DNA of 47,859 nt, from the NCBI GenBank assembly GCA_029959365.1, contig JASCOA010000011.1, positions 1-47,859 of the forward strand, written 5' to 3'. A program made the position numbers and the translations under genes. The notes beneath the pieces are model-generated. The model was not told the DNA's origin. It saw nothing but the letters and a program-made list of their open reading frames with translations, and searched no databases. The stretch comes from Microbacteriaceae bacterium PS02343. GTDB lineage: Bacteria > Actinomycetota > Actinomycetes > Actinomycetales > Microbacteriaceae. The stretch's first letter is position 1. Every line of letters begins with the position of its first letter. Positions 14,792 to 25,690 of the stretch are shown here, piece by piece.

Positions 14792-16492
14792 ATGCACGTG
14801 CTCCTCGACGGTCCTGCCGCCTCGCCGCGGTTGACCCGGCTCGACGAGCACGGCGCACCGGCCTCGTCGCCCGAGGCGGTCGAACCGCAGCATCTGGCCG
14901 AGCGGATGCGCGTCGTCGAGGCGGCCGAGAGCCCGCGCTGGGTCTGGGACGACACCGCGCTGCGCTATCCGGCCCTCCTGGCCGCGGGCGTGCGCCTGCG
15001 GCGCTGCCACGACCTGCGGCTGAGCCGCGCGATCCTGCGGCGCTCGGCCCGCACGGCGGACTCCCCGCTCGCTGCGGCGCCGCCCGACGGCTGGGACCGC
15101 GAGCCCCTGCCGCCCGCCGCACCTGATGCGGAGGAGGCGCTCTTCGATCTCGGCGCCGACGCGCTCGGGGAGCTGCCGGCCGACGCGCTCGAGGAGTTCG
15201 CCCGGCAGCGGGCGGCGCTCGCGGCCTCGTCGGCACCGGGCGCGCTCGGCACGCTGCTCGCGCTCGAGTCCGCCGGCGCCCTCATCGCGGTGGAGCTGCG
15301 CCGCGCCGGGCTGCCGTGGGACCGCGCCCGGCACGAGGCGGTGCTCGAGGGCGTGCTCGGCCCACGACCCGCGGCCGGACGCCGACCGCGCGAGCTCGAG
15401 CGCATCCTCGACGAGCTGCGCGCCATCACCGGCGTGCGGGCGCTCAACCCGGATTCGCCGACCGTGCTCGTCGCGCAGCTGCGCGGTATCGGCATCGCCG
15501 TGACCTCGACGAACCAGTGGGAGCTGCAGGAGATCGAGCACCCGGCGATCGCGCCGCTGCTCGAGTACAAGAAGCGCGCCCGGCTGATGACCGCGAACGG
15601 CTGGAACTGGCTCGACGCGTGGGTGCGCGGCGGGCGGTTCCGACCGGATTACGTACCCGGCGGCGTCGTCACCGGACGCTGGGCGACGAACGGAGGGGGA
15701 GCGCTGCAGCTGCCGGCGCAGCTCCGCAAGGCGGCGCGGGCCGACCCCGGCTGGCGTCTCGTCGTCGCCGACGCGGCGCAGCTCGAGCCCCGCATCCTCG
15801 CCGCGCTCGCCGGCGATCTCGCGATGCGCGAGGCCGGTCGCGGTCGCGATCTCTACCAGGGCATGGTGGACCGCGGCGTCGTCGATCGCCGCGAGCACGC
15901 CAAGCTCGGCATGCTCGGCGCCATGTACGGCGGCACGACCGGCGAGAGCGCGCGCCTGCTGCCCCAGCTCGCTCGCGCCTACCCGCGCGCGCTCGCCCTG
16001 GTCGAGCACGCCGCGCGCGAGGGTGAGCAAGGGCGCGTCGTCTCGACGCTGCTCGGCCGCAGCTCGCCCCGGCCGTCGCCCGACTGGCGGGCGCTGCAGG
16101 CGCGATCCGCCGAACCGGATGCGGGCGACGGCGAGCGGCGGCGGGCGCGCACCGAGGCCCGCTCCTGGGGCCGCTTCACCCGCAACTTCGTCGTGCAGGG
16201 CACCGCCGCGGAGTGGGCCCTCGCCTGGATGGCCGCGGTCCGTCGCGGACTCGAGCAGCTGCCGCCCGCCGTGACGACGGGCGCAGCACCGGACGCCTTC
16301 GCGCAGCAGGCGCACCTGGTCTACTTCCTGCACGACGAGGTGATCGTGCACGCGCCCGAGGAGCAGGCGGAGCGCGTCACCGAGATCGTGCGGGAGGGCG
16401 CGCTCGAGGCCGGTCGCCTGCTCTTCCCGGGCGATCCGCTCGACGTGCCGGTGACCGCTGCGATCGTCGAGGACTACGGGCAGGCGAAGTAG
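14792..16492 (+). CDS. PolA-like DNA polymerase (annotated in relatives as bifunctional 3'-5' exonuclease/DNA polymerase)
   Basis: A 566-residue family A polymerase, far shorter than PolI (about 880) and lacking the 5'-nuclease domain. Polymerase motif A is VVADAAQLEPRIL, with the metal-binding Asp and steric-gate-region Glu. The O-helix region is REHAKLGMLGAMYGG, with conserved Lys and Tyr-Gly. Motif C is FLHDEVIVHAP, containing the catalytic HDE. The N-terminal 150 residues occupy the place of the 3'-5' exonuclease, but I cannot see its acidic DxE-type motif, so proofreading is doubtful. Such proteins are widespread in Actinobacteria, and a role in repair or translesion synthesis is likely but not shown by the sequence. 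Confidence 0.85.
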   Translation: MHVLLDGPAASPRLTRLDEHGAPASSPEAVEPQHLAERMRVVEAAESPRWVWDDTALRYPALLAAGVRLRRCHDLRLSRAILRRSARTADSPLAAAPPDGWDREPLPPAAPDAEEALFDLGADALGELPADALEEFARQRAALAASSAPGALGTLLALESAGALIAVELRRAGLPWDRARHEAVLEGVLGPRPAAGRRPRELERILDELRAITGVRALNPDSPTVLVAQLRGIGIAVTSTNQWELQEIEHPAIAPLLEYKKRARLMTANGWNWLDAWVRGGRFRPDYVPGGVVTGRWATNGGGALQLPAQLRKAARADPGWRLVVADAAQLEPRILAALAGDLAMREAGRGRDLYQGMVDRGVVDRREHAKLGMLGAMYGGTTGESARLLPQLARAYPRALALVEHAAREGEQGRVVSTLLGRSSPRPSPDWRALQARSAEPDAGDGERRRARTEARSWGRFTRNFVVQGTAAEWALAWMAAVRRGLEQLPPAVTTGAAPDAFAQQAHLVYFLHDEVIVHAPEEQAERVTEIVREGALEAGRLLFPGDPLDVPVTAAIVEDYGQAK

Positions 16493-16496
16493 GGCG

Positions 16497-17063
16497 TCAG
16501 TCGCCGCGCTGCGGACGCCCGCGGCGGGGCTCGGCGGCCAGCGGCACCTCGAGCTGCGCGGACCCGCTCCGCAGCGACCGGATCGTCTCCGTGAGCCATC
16601 CCGCCTCGGCGGCTCCGAGGCGGGCGGCGCGGTCGCCGGCCAGGGAGCGCCGCCACTGCGCCTGCGCCAGGCCATCGTCGTCTGCGGGCGCGAGCTCGGC
16701 GGGCGCGTCGTCGCTGCGCACGGTCGCGAGCGCCTGCGCGCGGGCCTGCGCGTACTCGAGCGCGAGCTCGCCATCGATGCTCGCGAGCAGCGCGAGCACC
16801 GTCCCCGAGTCGGGGTCGTCGCCGCTGCGCACCCACGCGTCGAGCGCGTCGCGGCCGGCCATGCTGAGGGCTACTCGGCGACGACCCGCGGCGTCCTCGC
16901 CGGCGTCGACCACGAACCCGTCCCGTGCGAGCCGCTCGAGGGTCGCGGAGACCTGCCCGCTGTTGAGCGGGCGGTCGGTGCGCCGCTCGAACTCGCGTGC
17001 GAGCTGCTGTCCGTAGCCGTCGCCGAGCAGCAGCAGGGCGAGCACGCCGAAGCGGACCTGCAT
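16497..17063 (-). CDS. PadR-family transcriptional regulator
   Basis: A 188-residue regulator. Residues 1-75 form a winged helix-turn-helix: MQVRFGVLALLLLGDGYGQQLAREFERR, then NSGQVSATLERLARDGFV as recognition helix and wing. Residues 95-185 are a helical C-terminal dimerisation region (PadR C-terminal type). The start ATG at 17063 is preceded by GAGGAG. The gene is convergent with the polymerase (4 bases apart) and divergent from the DUF3145 gene. Its own target may be the shared 174-bp upstream region; the ligand is unknown. Confidence 0.85.
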   Translation of the reverse strand: MQVRFGVLALLLLGDGYGQQLAREFERRTDRPLNSGQVSATLERLARDGFVVDAGEDAAGRRRVALSMAGRDALDAWVRSGDDPDSGTVLALLASIDGELALEYAQARAQALATVRSDDAPAELAPADDDGLAQAQWRRSLAGDRAARLGAAEAGWLTETIRSLRSGSAQLEVPLAAEPRRGRPQRGD

Positions 17064-17117
17064 GGCGCTCCTCGTCTGCTCGGCGGTTCCCGACCATTCT
17101 GCCCGCAGGCGGCTCCC

Positions 17118-17146
17118 TTGTCCTCCCAGGGTCGCTGGGTCATAAT
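17118..17146 (+). promoter_or_regulatory. Promoter of the DUF3145 gene
   Basis: TTGTCC (17118-17123), a 17-base spacer and CATAAT (17141-17146). This is one of the better -35/-10 pairs in the window. It predicts a 5' UTR of about 85 bases ahead of GTG 17238. Confidence 0.55.
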
Positions 17147-17237
17147 GCCCGTGGGCCCCGGCCCGCACAATCGAACACGCAGTCCGCGCATCCGCGCCAG
17201 GTCGATGGGGAAGTCGCACCTGATGATCGGAGGAACC

Positions 17238-17741
17238 GTGGCTGCAACACACGCCCGCGGAGTGCTGTTCGTGCACTCCGCACCGCGCGCGCTCTGCCCC
17301 CACATCGAATGGGCCGCAGGGGGCGCTCTCGACCGTGCCGTCAACTTCGGCTGGGCCGACCAGCCCGTGCTCGACGGCGCTCAGCGCACCGAGTACTACT
17401 GGGAGGGCCCGGCGGACGCGGGCGCGAGGCTCGCCTCCGCGCTGCGCGGTTGGGAGGACCTGCGCTACGAGGTCACCCAGGACCCCGCTCCCGGGCTCGA
17501 CGGCGCGCGCTGGATGCACACGCCGGAGCTCGGCATCTTCCACGCCCAGGCGGATGCGCACGGCAACCTCGTCGTACCGGAGGACCGCATCCGCTCGGCC
17601 ATGGTCACGGCCGGCTCGGACGCCTTCGAGCTGCACCGCGAGCTGCGGCTCGCGCTCGGCCAGGCCTGGGACGACGATCTCGAGCCGTTCCGGCACGCGA
17701 GCGACGACCATCCGGTGGTCTGGCTGCACAAGGTCGGTTGA
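17238..17741 (+). CDS. DUF3145 domain-containing protein
   Basis: A 167-residue protein opening with AATHARGVLFVHSAPRALCPHIEWAAGG, typical of the actinobacteria-specific DUF3145 family, whose gene is commonly found beside the fab cluster. The biochemical role is unknown. It has no membrane segment. GTG 17238 is chosen because CGGAGGA lies 4-10 bases upstream and the family starts there; the longer frame has no such site. It converges with fabF across a shared 20-bp-stem terminator. Neighbourhood conservation suggests a role tied to lipid metabolism (inference). Confidence 0.88.
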   Translation: MAATHARGVLFVHSAPRALCPHIEWAAGGALDRAVNFGWADQPVLDGAQRTEYYWEGPADAGARLASALRGWEDLRYEVTQDPAPGLDGARWMHTPELGIFHAQADAHGNLVVPEDRIRSAMVTAGSDAFELHRELRLALGQAWDDDLEPFRHASDDHPVVWLHKVG

Positions 17742-17769
17742 CCGGACCGCCTCCGGCGATCTCCGAGCG

Positions 17770-17812
17770 CACGACGAAGGGCTCCGCGCGATGCGCGGAG
17801 CCCTTTGTCGTG
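17770..17812. terminator. Bidirectional terminator between DUF3145 gene and fabF
   Basis: A 20-bp stem (17770-17789 with 17793-17812, one G-U pair) has a 3-base loop, with AAGGG/CCCTTT at its lower part. It serves both converging genes. Confidence 0.9.
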
Positions 17813-17823
17813 CCGGCCTCGGA

Positions 17824-19056
17824 TCAGGCGGACTGGAACGCGATGACGGCGTTGTGGCCGCCGAAGCCGAACGAGTTGCTGATGGCGAGCAGGTCGCCCT
17901 CCGGCAGCTTGCGCGGCTCGGTCACGATGTCGAGCGTGACCTCGGGGTCCTGGTTCTCGAGGTTGATCGTCGGCGGGATCACGCGCTCCTGGAGCGCCTT
18001 GACCGTGAAGATCGCCTCGATCGCGCCGGCGCCGCCGAGCAGGTGACCGGTCGACGACTTGGTGGCGGTGACGGGGATCGAGTCGAGGTGGTCGCCGAAG
18101 ATGCGGCGCAGCGCCTTGACCTCGGCGACGTCGCCCACCGGCGTGCTCGTCGCATGGGCGTTGACGTGCGCGACGTCGCTCAGCGCGAAGCCCGCGTTCT
18201 CGACCGCCGCGCGCATCGCGCGAGCGGCCGCGGAGCCCTCCGGGTCGGGCGCGGTGATGTGGTACGCGTCGCTCGTGACGGCGCCTCCGACGAGGTAGGC
18301 GTAGATCTTCGCGCCACGGGCCTTGGCGTGCTCCTCGGTCTCGAGCACGATGGCGGCTGCGCCCTCGCCGAGCACGAAGCCGTCGCGGTCCGAGTCGTAG
18401 GGGCGCGAGGCCGCGGCCGGGTCGTCGTTGCGCTTGGAGAGCGCCTGCATCGCGGCGAAGGACGCCATGGGCAGCGGATGGACGGCGGCCTCGGAGCCGC
18501 CGGCGATCACGATGTCGGCGAGGCCGCTCGTGAGGTGCTCGTAGGCGTTGGCGATGGACTCGGTGCTCGAGGCGCAGGCGGAGACCACGGTGCGGGCGAA
18601 GGCGCGCGCGCCGAGGTTCATCTCGATGGCCGCAGCGGGGCCGTTCGGCATGAGCATCGGCACGGTCATGGGCAGCACGCGGCGCGGGCCCTTCTCGCGC
18701 AGGGTGTCCCAGGCGTCGAGCAGCGTCCAGACGCCGCCGATGCCGGTCGCCCAGTCGACGCCGAGGCGCTCGGGAACGACCTCGGGGCTGCCGGCGTCGG
18801 CGAAGGCCTCGCGGGCGGCGATGAGTGCGAACTGGCTCGACGGGTCGAGGCGCTTGATCTCCTGGCGCTCCAGGAAGTCGCTCGTGGGAGCGGGCACGGT
18901 GGCGGCGAAGGTCACCGGGATCTGGTACTTCTCGACCCACTCGTACTCGAGCGAGCGGGCGCCGGACTCGCCGTTCAGCACGGCGTTCCAGGAGTCGGTG
19001 GCGTTGGTGCCGAGCGGGGAGAAGGCTCCCAGTCCGGTCACGACGATCTTGGTCAT
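17824..19056 (-). CDS. fabF: 3-oxoacyl-ACP synthase II (KAS II)
   Basis: A 410-residue condensing enzyme of type II fatty acid synthesis that elongates acyl-ACP with malonyl-ACP. The catalytic Cys161 lies in VVSACASSTE. The two active-site histidines are in NAHATSTPVGD and KSSTGHLLGGAG. The C-terminal SFGFGGHNAVIAF is also diagnostic. It is last in the minus-strand operon fabD-fabH-acpP-fabF. It is separated from acpP by 83 bases that carry a strong hairpin, so its expression may be uncoupled from that of acpP. Confidence 0.97.
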   Translation of the reverse strand: MTKIVVTGLGAFSPLGTNATDSWNAVLNGESGARSLEYEWVEKYQIPVTFAATVPAPTSDFLERQEIKRLDPSSQFALIAAREAFADAGSPEVVPERLGVDWATGIGGVWTLLDAWDTLREKGPRRVLPMTVPMLMPNGPAAAIEMNLGARAFARTVVSACASSTESIANAYEHLTSGLADIVIAGGSEAAVHPLPMASFAAMQALSKRNDDPAAASRPYDSDRDGFVLGEGAAAIVLETEEHAKARGAKIYAYLVGGAVTSDAYHITAPDPEGSAAARAMRAAVENAGFALSDVAHVNAHATSTPVGDVAEVKALRRIFGDHLDSIPVTATKSSTGHLLGGAGAIEAIFTVKALQERVIPPTINLENQDPEVTLDIVTEPRKLPEGDLLAISNSFGFGGHNAVIAFQSA

Positions 19057-19099
19057 CTGACGTTCCTCAGTTGGTCACGGGGGAGGACGGGCACGGTCG

Positions 19100-19135
19100 T
19101 CGAGCGGATCGACCCGGTCGGGCCGATCCGCTCGA
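19100..19135 (-). promoter_or_regulatory. Intra-operon hairpin between acpP and fabF
   Basis: TCGAGCGGATC (19100-19110) and GATCCGCTCGA (19125-19135) pair perfectly over 11 bp. The loop is 14 bases and can itself pair. The hairpin begins 4 bases after the acpP stop codon on the minus strand. It could act as a partial terminator or as a 3' RNA stabiliser that keeps ACP mRNA in excess over fabF mRNA. Confidence 0.55.
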
Positions 19136-19139
19136 ACAC

Positions 19140-19388
19140 TCAGGACTGAGCGTTGACGATGAAGGTGACCGCGTCGCCGACGGTCACGAGGTTCTTGACC
19201 TCTTCGTCCGGGATCTTCACGTCGAACTTCTCCTCGGCGTTGACCACGATGGTCATCATCGAGATGGAGTCGATGTCGAGGTCGTCGGTGAACGACTTGT
19301 CCAGCTCGACCGTGTCGGTCGCGATGCCGGTCTCATCGTTGATGAGCTCGGCGAGGCCGGCCAGGACTTCTTCGGTGGACAGTGCCAT
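19140..19388 (-). CDS. acpP: Acyl carrier protein
   Basis: An 82-residue acidic four-helix protein that carries growing acyl chains on 4'-phosphopantetheine. The prosthetic group would attach to Ser41 in DLDIDSISMM. The start ATG at 19388 is preceded by AAGGAG, a strong ribosome binding site that suits a very abundant protein. It lies between fabH and fabF, the standard actinobacterial order. Confidence 0.97.
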   Translation of the reverse strand: MALSTEEVLAGLAELINDETGIATDTVELDKSFTDDLDIDSISMMTIVVNAEEKFDVKIPDEEVKNLVTVGDAVTFIVNAQS

Positions 19389-19449
19389 TGTTGTTCTCCT
19401 TGAGGGTGTCGTGTGACCGTCGGCCATTCTATGACCGACGGAGGGGATG

Positions 19450-20460
19450 TCAGGGGAGGCGCACGACCTGCGCGCCGTAGACCAGACCGGCGCCGAAGCC
19501 GATCTGCAGCGCGAGGCCGCCGCTCAGCTCGGGGTTCTCCTTGAGCAGGCGGTGCGTCGCGAGCGGCACGGACGCCGCCGAGGTGTTGCCGGTGGTGGCG
19601 ATGTCGCGGGCGATCACGACGCTCTCGGGCAGGCCGAGCTGCTTCGCGAACTCGTCGATGATGCGCATGTTGGCCTGGTGCGGGATGAACGCGTCGAGCT
19701 GGTCGGGGCTGATCCCAGCGGCCTCGACGGCCTGCTTCGCGACCTTCGCCATCTCCCAGACGGCCCAGCGGAAGACCGTCTGCCCATCCTGCTCGAGGGT
19801 GGGCCACTCGACGGAGCCCGCGCCGTCGCGGTACTCCGCGAAGGTGCTCGTCATGCGGATCGTGCTCCACTTCGAGCCGTCCGAGCCCCAGATCGTCGGC
19901 GCGATGCCGGGCTCGTCGGACGGGCCGACGATCGCCGCGCCCGCGCCGTCGGCGAGCAGGAACGAGATCGTGCGGTCGGTCGGCTTGGCGTAGTCGCTCA
20001 TCTTCTCGGCGCCGACGACGAGCACGTACTCGGCGAGTCCCGAGCGGATGAGCGCGTCGGCCTGGGCGATGCCGTACGCGTACCCGGCGCATGCGGCCGA
20101 GATGTCGTAGGCCGGCGCCGGCGTCGCGCCGATCCGGTCGGCCAGCAGCGCGGCGAGCGACGGGGTGGGCACGGCGTTGCTGATCGTCGAGACGAGCACG
20201 GCGCCGAGCTGCGAGGCCTCGATGCCGGCGGCCTCGAGGGCCTCGCGCGCGGCGGCCTCGGCCAGGTCCACGGCCTGCACGTCCGCGCCGGCGCGGCGGC
20301 GCTCCACGACGCCGGTGCGCTGGCGGATCCACTCGTCCGAGCTGTCGATCGGCTCGATGATGTCGAAGTTGGAGACGACGTTCTCGCCGCGGGCGGCGCC
20401 GAGGCCGAGGATGCGGGTGTGCGCGGGGCCGGTGGCCTGGCGCAGGACGGGCTTGCTCAT
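19450..20460 (-). CDS. fabH: 3-oxoacyl-ACP synthase III (KAS III)
   Basis: A 336-residue initiating condensing enzyme that joins an acyl-CoA primer to malonyl-ACP. The catalytic triad is visible: Cys124 in SAACAGYAYG, His in IPHQANMRII and Asn in TTGNTSAAS. In Actinobacteria FabH commonly takes branched primers; that is family knowledge, not visible here. It starts at ATG 20460, 25 bases after fabD. Confidence 0.97.
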   Translation of the reverse strand: MSKPVLRQATGPAHTRILGLGAARGENVVSNFDIIEPIDSSDEWIRQRTGVVERRRAGADVQAVDLAEAAAREALEAAGIEASQLGAVLVSTISNAVPTPSLAALLADRIGATPAPAYDISAACAGYAYGIAQADALIRSGLAEYVLVVGAEKMSDYAKPTDRTISFLLADGAGAAIVGPSDEPGIAPTIWGSDGSKWSTIRMTSTFAEYRDGAGSVEWPTLEQDGQTVFRWAVWEMAKVAKQAVEAAGISPDQLDAFIPHQANMRIIDEFAKQLGLPESVVIARDIATTGNTSAASVPLATHRLLKENPELSGGLALQIGFGAGLVYGAQVVRLP

Positions 20461-20485
20461 GCTGGTGTTCCTCTCGTGCCGGCGC

Positions 20486-21403
20486 TCAGGCGCTCAGCAG
20501 CAGCTGACGGGCGGCGTCGAGGTCGTCCGGGGTCTTGACGGCCACGGTGGGCACGCCCTTGAGGCCTCGCTTGGCGAGCCCGGTGAGGGCGCCCGCCGGG
20601 CTCAGCTCGATGATGCCGGTGACGCCCGCCTCGGCGAACGCCGCCATGTCGAGGTCCCAGCGCACGGGGGAGGAGACCTGCCCGACGAGCAGGTCGATGA
20701 ACGCGGCGCCGGAGTCGACGCGCGAGCCGTCCTTGTTCGTCCAGAGCGGCAGCGTCGGGTCGCTCACGGCGAGGCCGCCGGCCACCGAGCGGAGGTGGTC
20801 CACGGCGGGGGCCATGAAGCGCGTGTGGAAGGCGCCAGCCACCTGCAGCGGGACGACGCGGGACTTCTTGGGCGGCAGCTCGCCGAGCGACTGCAGCGCG
20901 CCGAGCTCGCCGGCGACGACGATCTGGCCGCCGCCGTTGTAGTTGGCGGGCTCGAGCTCCAGCTCGGCGAGCAGCGCCTCGAGCTCGGCCTCGTCGGCGC
21001 CGAGCACCGCGCTCATGCCGGTCTCGACCTGCGCGGCGGCCGCGGCCATCGCGCGGCCGCGCTCGCCCACCAGGGTCATGGCGTCGCGCTCCGCGAGCAC
21101 GCCGGCCCCGAAGGCCGCGGTGATCTCGCCCACCGAGTGGCCGGCGATGCCGCCGACGCGCTCGCGCAGGTCGTCGCCGAGCAGTGCGCCGAGGCTGAGG
21201 ATGCCGGCCGCCACGATGAGCGGCTGGGCGACGGCGGTGTCGCGGATCGTGTCGGCGTCCGAGACGGTGCCGTGCTGCACGAGGTCGACGCCGGCGGCCT
21301 CCGAGAGCGCGCCGAGGCGGTCGCGGAGGGCGGCGTCCGCGAGCCACGGCTCGAGGAATCCGGGGGTCTGGGAGCCCTGGCCGGGGCAGACGATGATGAT
21401 CAC
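20486..21403 (-). CDS. fabD: Malonyl-CoA:ACP transacylase
   Basis: A 305-residue enzyme that loads malonyl groups onto ACP, opening the fabD-fabH-acpP-fabF operon. The N-terminal CPGQGSQTPGF and the nucleophile elbow GHSVGE (catalytic Ser), with a later active-site His in GAFHTRFMAPA, identify it. It starts at GTG 21403 with CAGGAT exactly six bases upstream and no clear ribosome binding site, so the transcript may be leaderless. The 116-bp gap to fasR carries an inverted repeat that is a good candidate activator site. Confidence 0.95.
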   Translation of the reverse strand: MIIIVCPGQGSQTPGFLEPWLADAALRDRLGALSEAAGVDLVQHGTVSDADTIRDTAVAQPLIVAAGILSLGALLGDDLRERVGGIAGHSVGEITAAFGAGVLAERDAMTLVGERGRAMAAAAAQVETGMSAVLGADEAELEALLAELELEPANYNGGGQIVVAGELGALQSLGELPPKKSRVVPLQVAGAFHTRFMAPAVDHLRSVAGGLAVSDPTLPLWTNKDGSRVDSGAAFIDLLVGQVSSPVRWDLDMAAFAEAGVTGIIELSPAGALTGLAKRGLKGVPTVAVKTPDDLDAARQLLLSA

Positions 21404-21409
21404 CGTCCT

Positions 21410-21478
21410 ATCCTGCCGCCTCGGCGGCCGGAGGCCGGGACATCCGCCACGAAGATTCCGCCCGATCGTTGGCGGATG
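21410..21478 (-). promoter_or_regulatory. fabD promoter with candidate FasR operator
   Basis: On the minus strand CAGGAT (21415-21410) sits six bases before the fabD GTG; its -35 region is poor. Upstream, CATCCGCCA (21441-21449) and TGGCGGATG (21470-21478) form a perfect 9-bp inverted repeat with a 20-base spacer, centred about 56 bases before the predicted start. A weak -35 plus a dyad at -56 fits an activator-dependent promoter. FasR is known to activate fabDHPF in Streptomyces; the site itself is my inference. Confidence 0.45.
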
Positions 21479-21519
21479 CCTACAGCGTCGTCAGCCGATG
21501 GCCGCAGCGGATGCACCGC

Positions 21520-22719
21520 TCAGCGGCGCTTGCGATCCTCGGGCTCGGCGATGGCGCCGAGGATGAGCGCGGCCTGGAGGATGAGCGCCTCCCGGGAGCC
21601 GGTCGCGTCCCATCCGATCACCTCGGTGATGCGCTTGAGGCGGTAGCGCACGGTGTTCGGATGCACGAAGAGCTCGCGCGCCGTCGCCTCGAGGCTGCGG
21701 CCGCTGTCGAGGTAGCAGCGCAGCGTGTTGAGCAGTTCGGTCGAGTGGTCCTGCAGCGGCCGGTAGATCCGCCCGATGAGCGTGGCTCGGGCGAGCGGGT
21801 CGCCGGCGAGCGCGCGCTCGGGCAGCAGGTCGTCGGCCAGCGCCGGGCGCCCGACCCTGCGCCACGACTTCGCCACGGCGAAGCCGGCGAGCGCGGCCTT
21901 GGCGCTCTTCGCCGCGTCGACGATGCTCGGCACGGGGTGGCCGAGCACGAGGTGCCCCTCGCCGAAGGCCGGCTCGAGGGCGCGCGCGATGTCGAGGAAG
22001 GCCACGGGCTCGCCGACGGGCGCCTCGCCCTCCGCCGGTTCCGCCGTCGGGTCCTCGGCACGGCCGATGACGACGACGAGCCGGCTGCCCTGCACGCCGA
22101 TGAGCACGTCCGCTCGCTGGTGCCGTGCGGCCCGGCGCAGCTGGTCGACGTCGAGCATGGCGGGGGAGGTGCCCACGAGCACCGAGACCTCGCCGTGCCC
22201 GTGCCAGCCGAGCGCCGCGATGCGGCTGGGCAGCTCGTCGTCGTACTCGCCCGCGAGGATCGAGTCGACCACGAGCGCCTCGAGGCGCGCGTCCCACAGC
22301 CCGCGTGCCTCGGCGGCGCGCGCGTAGACGTCCGCGGCGGCGAAGGCGATCTCGCGCGAGTAGAGCAGGATCGCCTCGCGCAGCGCCTCGTCGCGGTCCT
22401 TGACCCGCTCCTCGACGACCTCCACGACGACGCGGATGAGCTGCAGTGTCTGCTGCAGGCTCACCGAGCGCAGCAGCTCGCGCGGTGCGGCCCCGAAGAC
22501 GTCCGAGGCGATCCACGGGGTCGAGGACGGGTCCTCGAACCAGCGGGTGAACGACGCGATGCCCGCCTGGGCGACCAGGCCGACGGCCGAGCGCCGCCCC
22601 GGCGGCATCTCGCCGTACCAGGGCAGCGTCTCGTCGAGGCGCTGCAGGGTCCTGGTGGAGAGCTCGCCCGACAGCGTCCGCAGCCAGGCGAGCGTGCGCT
22701 CCTTGTCCGGAGCCGCCAC
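21520..22719 (-). CDS. fasR: PucR-type transcriptional activator of fatty acid synthesis (FasR)
   Basis: A 399-residue regulator. The C-terminus (about 325-390) is the PucR-type helix-turn-helix: LLNTLRCYLDSGRSLEATARELFVHPNTVRYRLKRI. The N-terminal two thirds hold a GGDEF-like/CdaR sensing region with GEVSVLVGTSP and VGEPVAFLDIARALEPA. Its position between aceE and fabD on the same strand is that of Streptomyces FasR, which activates the fabD operon. It starts at GTG 22719, 9 bases after the aceE stop, so it is probably co-transcribed with aceE, linking acetyl-CoA supply to lipid synthesis. Confidence 0.88.
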   Translation of the reverse strand: MAAPDKERTLAWLRTLSGELSTRTLQRLDETLPWYGEMPPGRRSAVGLVAQAGIASFTRWFEDPSSTPWIASDVFGAAPRELLRSVSLQQTLQLIRVVVEVVEERVKDRDEALREAILLYSREIAFAAADVYARAAEARGLWDARLEALVVDSILAGEYDDELPSRIAALGWHGHGEVSVLVGTSPAMLDVDQLRRAARHQRADVLIGVQGSRLVVVIGRAEDPTAEPAEGEAPVGEPVAFLDIARALEPAFGEGHLVLGHPVPSIVDAAKSAKAALAGFAVAKSWRRVGRPALADDLLPERALAGDPLARATLIGRIYRPLQDHSTELLNTLRCYLDSGRSLEATARELFVHPNTVRYRLKRITEVIGWDATGSREALILQAALILGAIAEPEDRKRR

Positions 22720-22728
22720 CCGGACCGC

Positions 22729-25455
<2,727 letters not shown>

Positions 25456-25527
25456 CCTTGACCTCTTCTTGTTCGTAGGGGCATACCGACCCAGCAGTAT
25501 CCGCAGTCGGATCACGACGCGACGCTG

Positions 25528-25539
25528 GGGAGTCCTCCC
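25528..25539. repeat. Short palindrome upstream of aceE
   Basis: GGGAG-TC-CTCCC, a 5-bp dyad about 30 bases upstream of the possible aceE -10 box. It may be an operator, but so short a GC-rich dyad can easily occur by chance. Confidence 0.25.
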
Positions 25540-25595
25540 ACTCTAGGACCAGACGGATGAGCGAGCGCTCCACGCGGGCGCCTCGCGGGTCGCGC

Positions 25596-25624
25596 TTGGC
25601 AGCTCGCGCGCACGGGCGTAGCAT
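25596..25624 (+). promoter_or_regulatory. Promoter of the peroxiredoxin gene
   Basis: TTGGCA (25596-25601), a 17-base spacer and TAGCAT (25619-25624), close to the housekeeping consensus. The predicted 5' UTR is about 60 bases, with GAAGGA before the ATG at 25691. Confidence 0.6.
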
Positions 25625-25690
25625 GGCCGATCGCGCCTGCCCGGGGCCCACCCGGCCCCTCGGAGCAGCCGGAAGGATGGAACCCGCATC

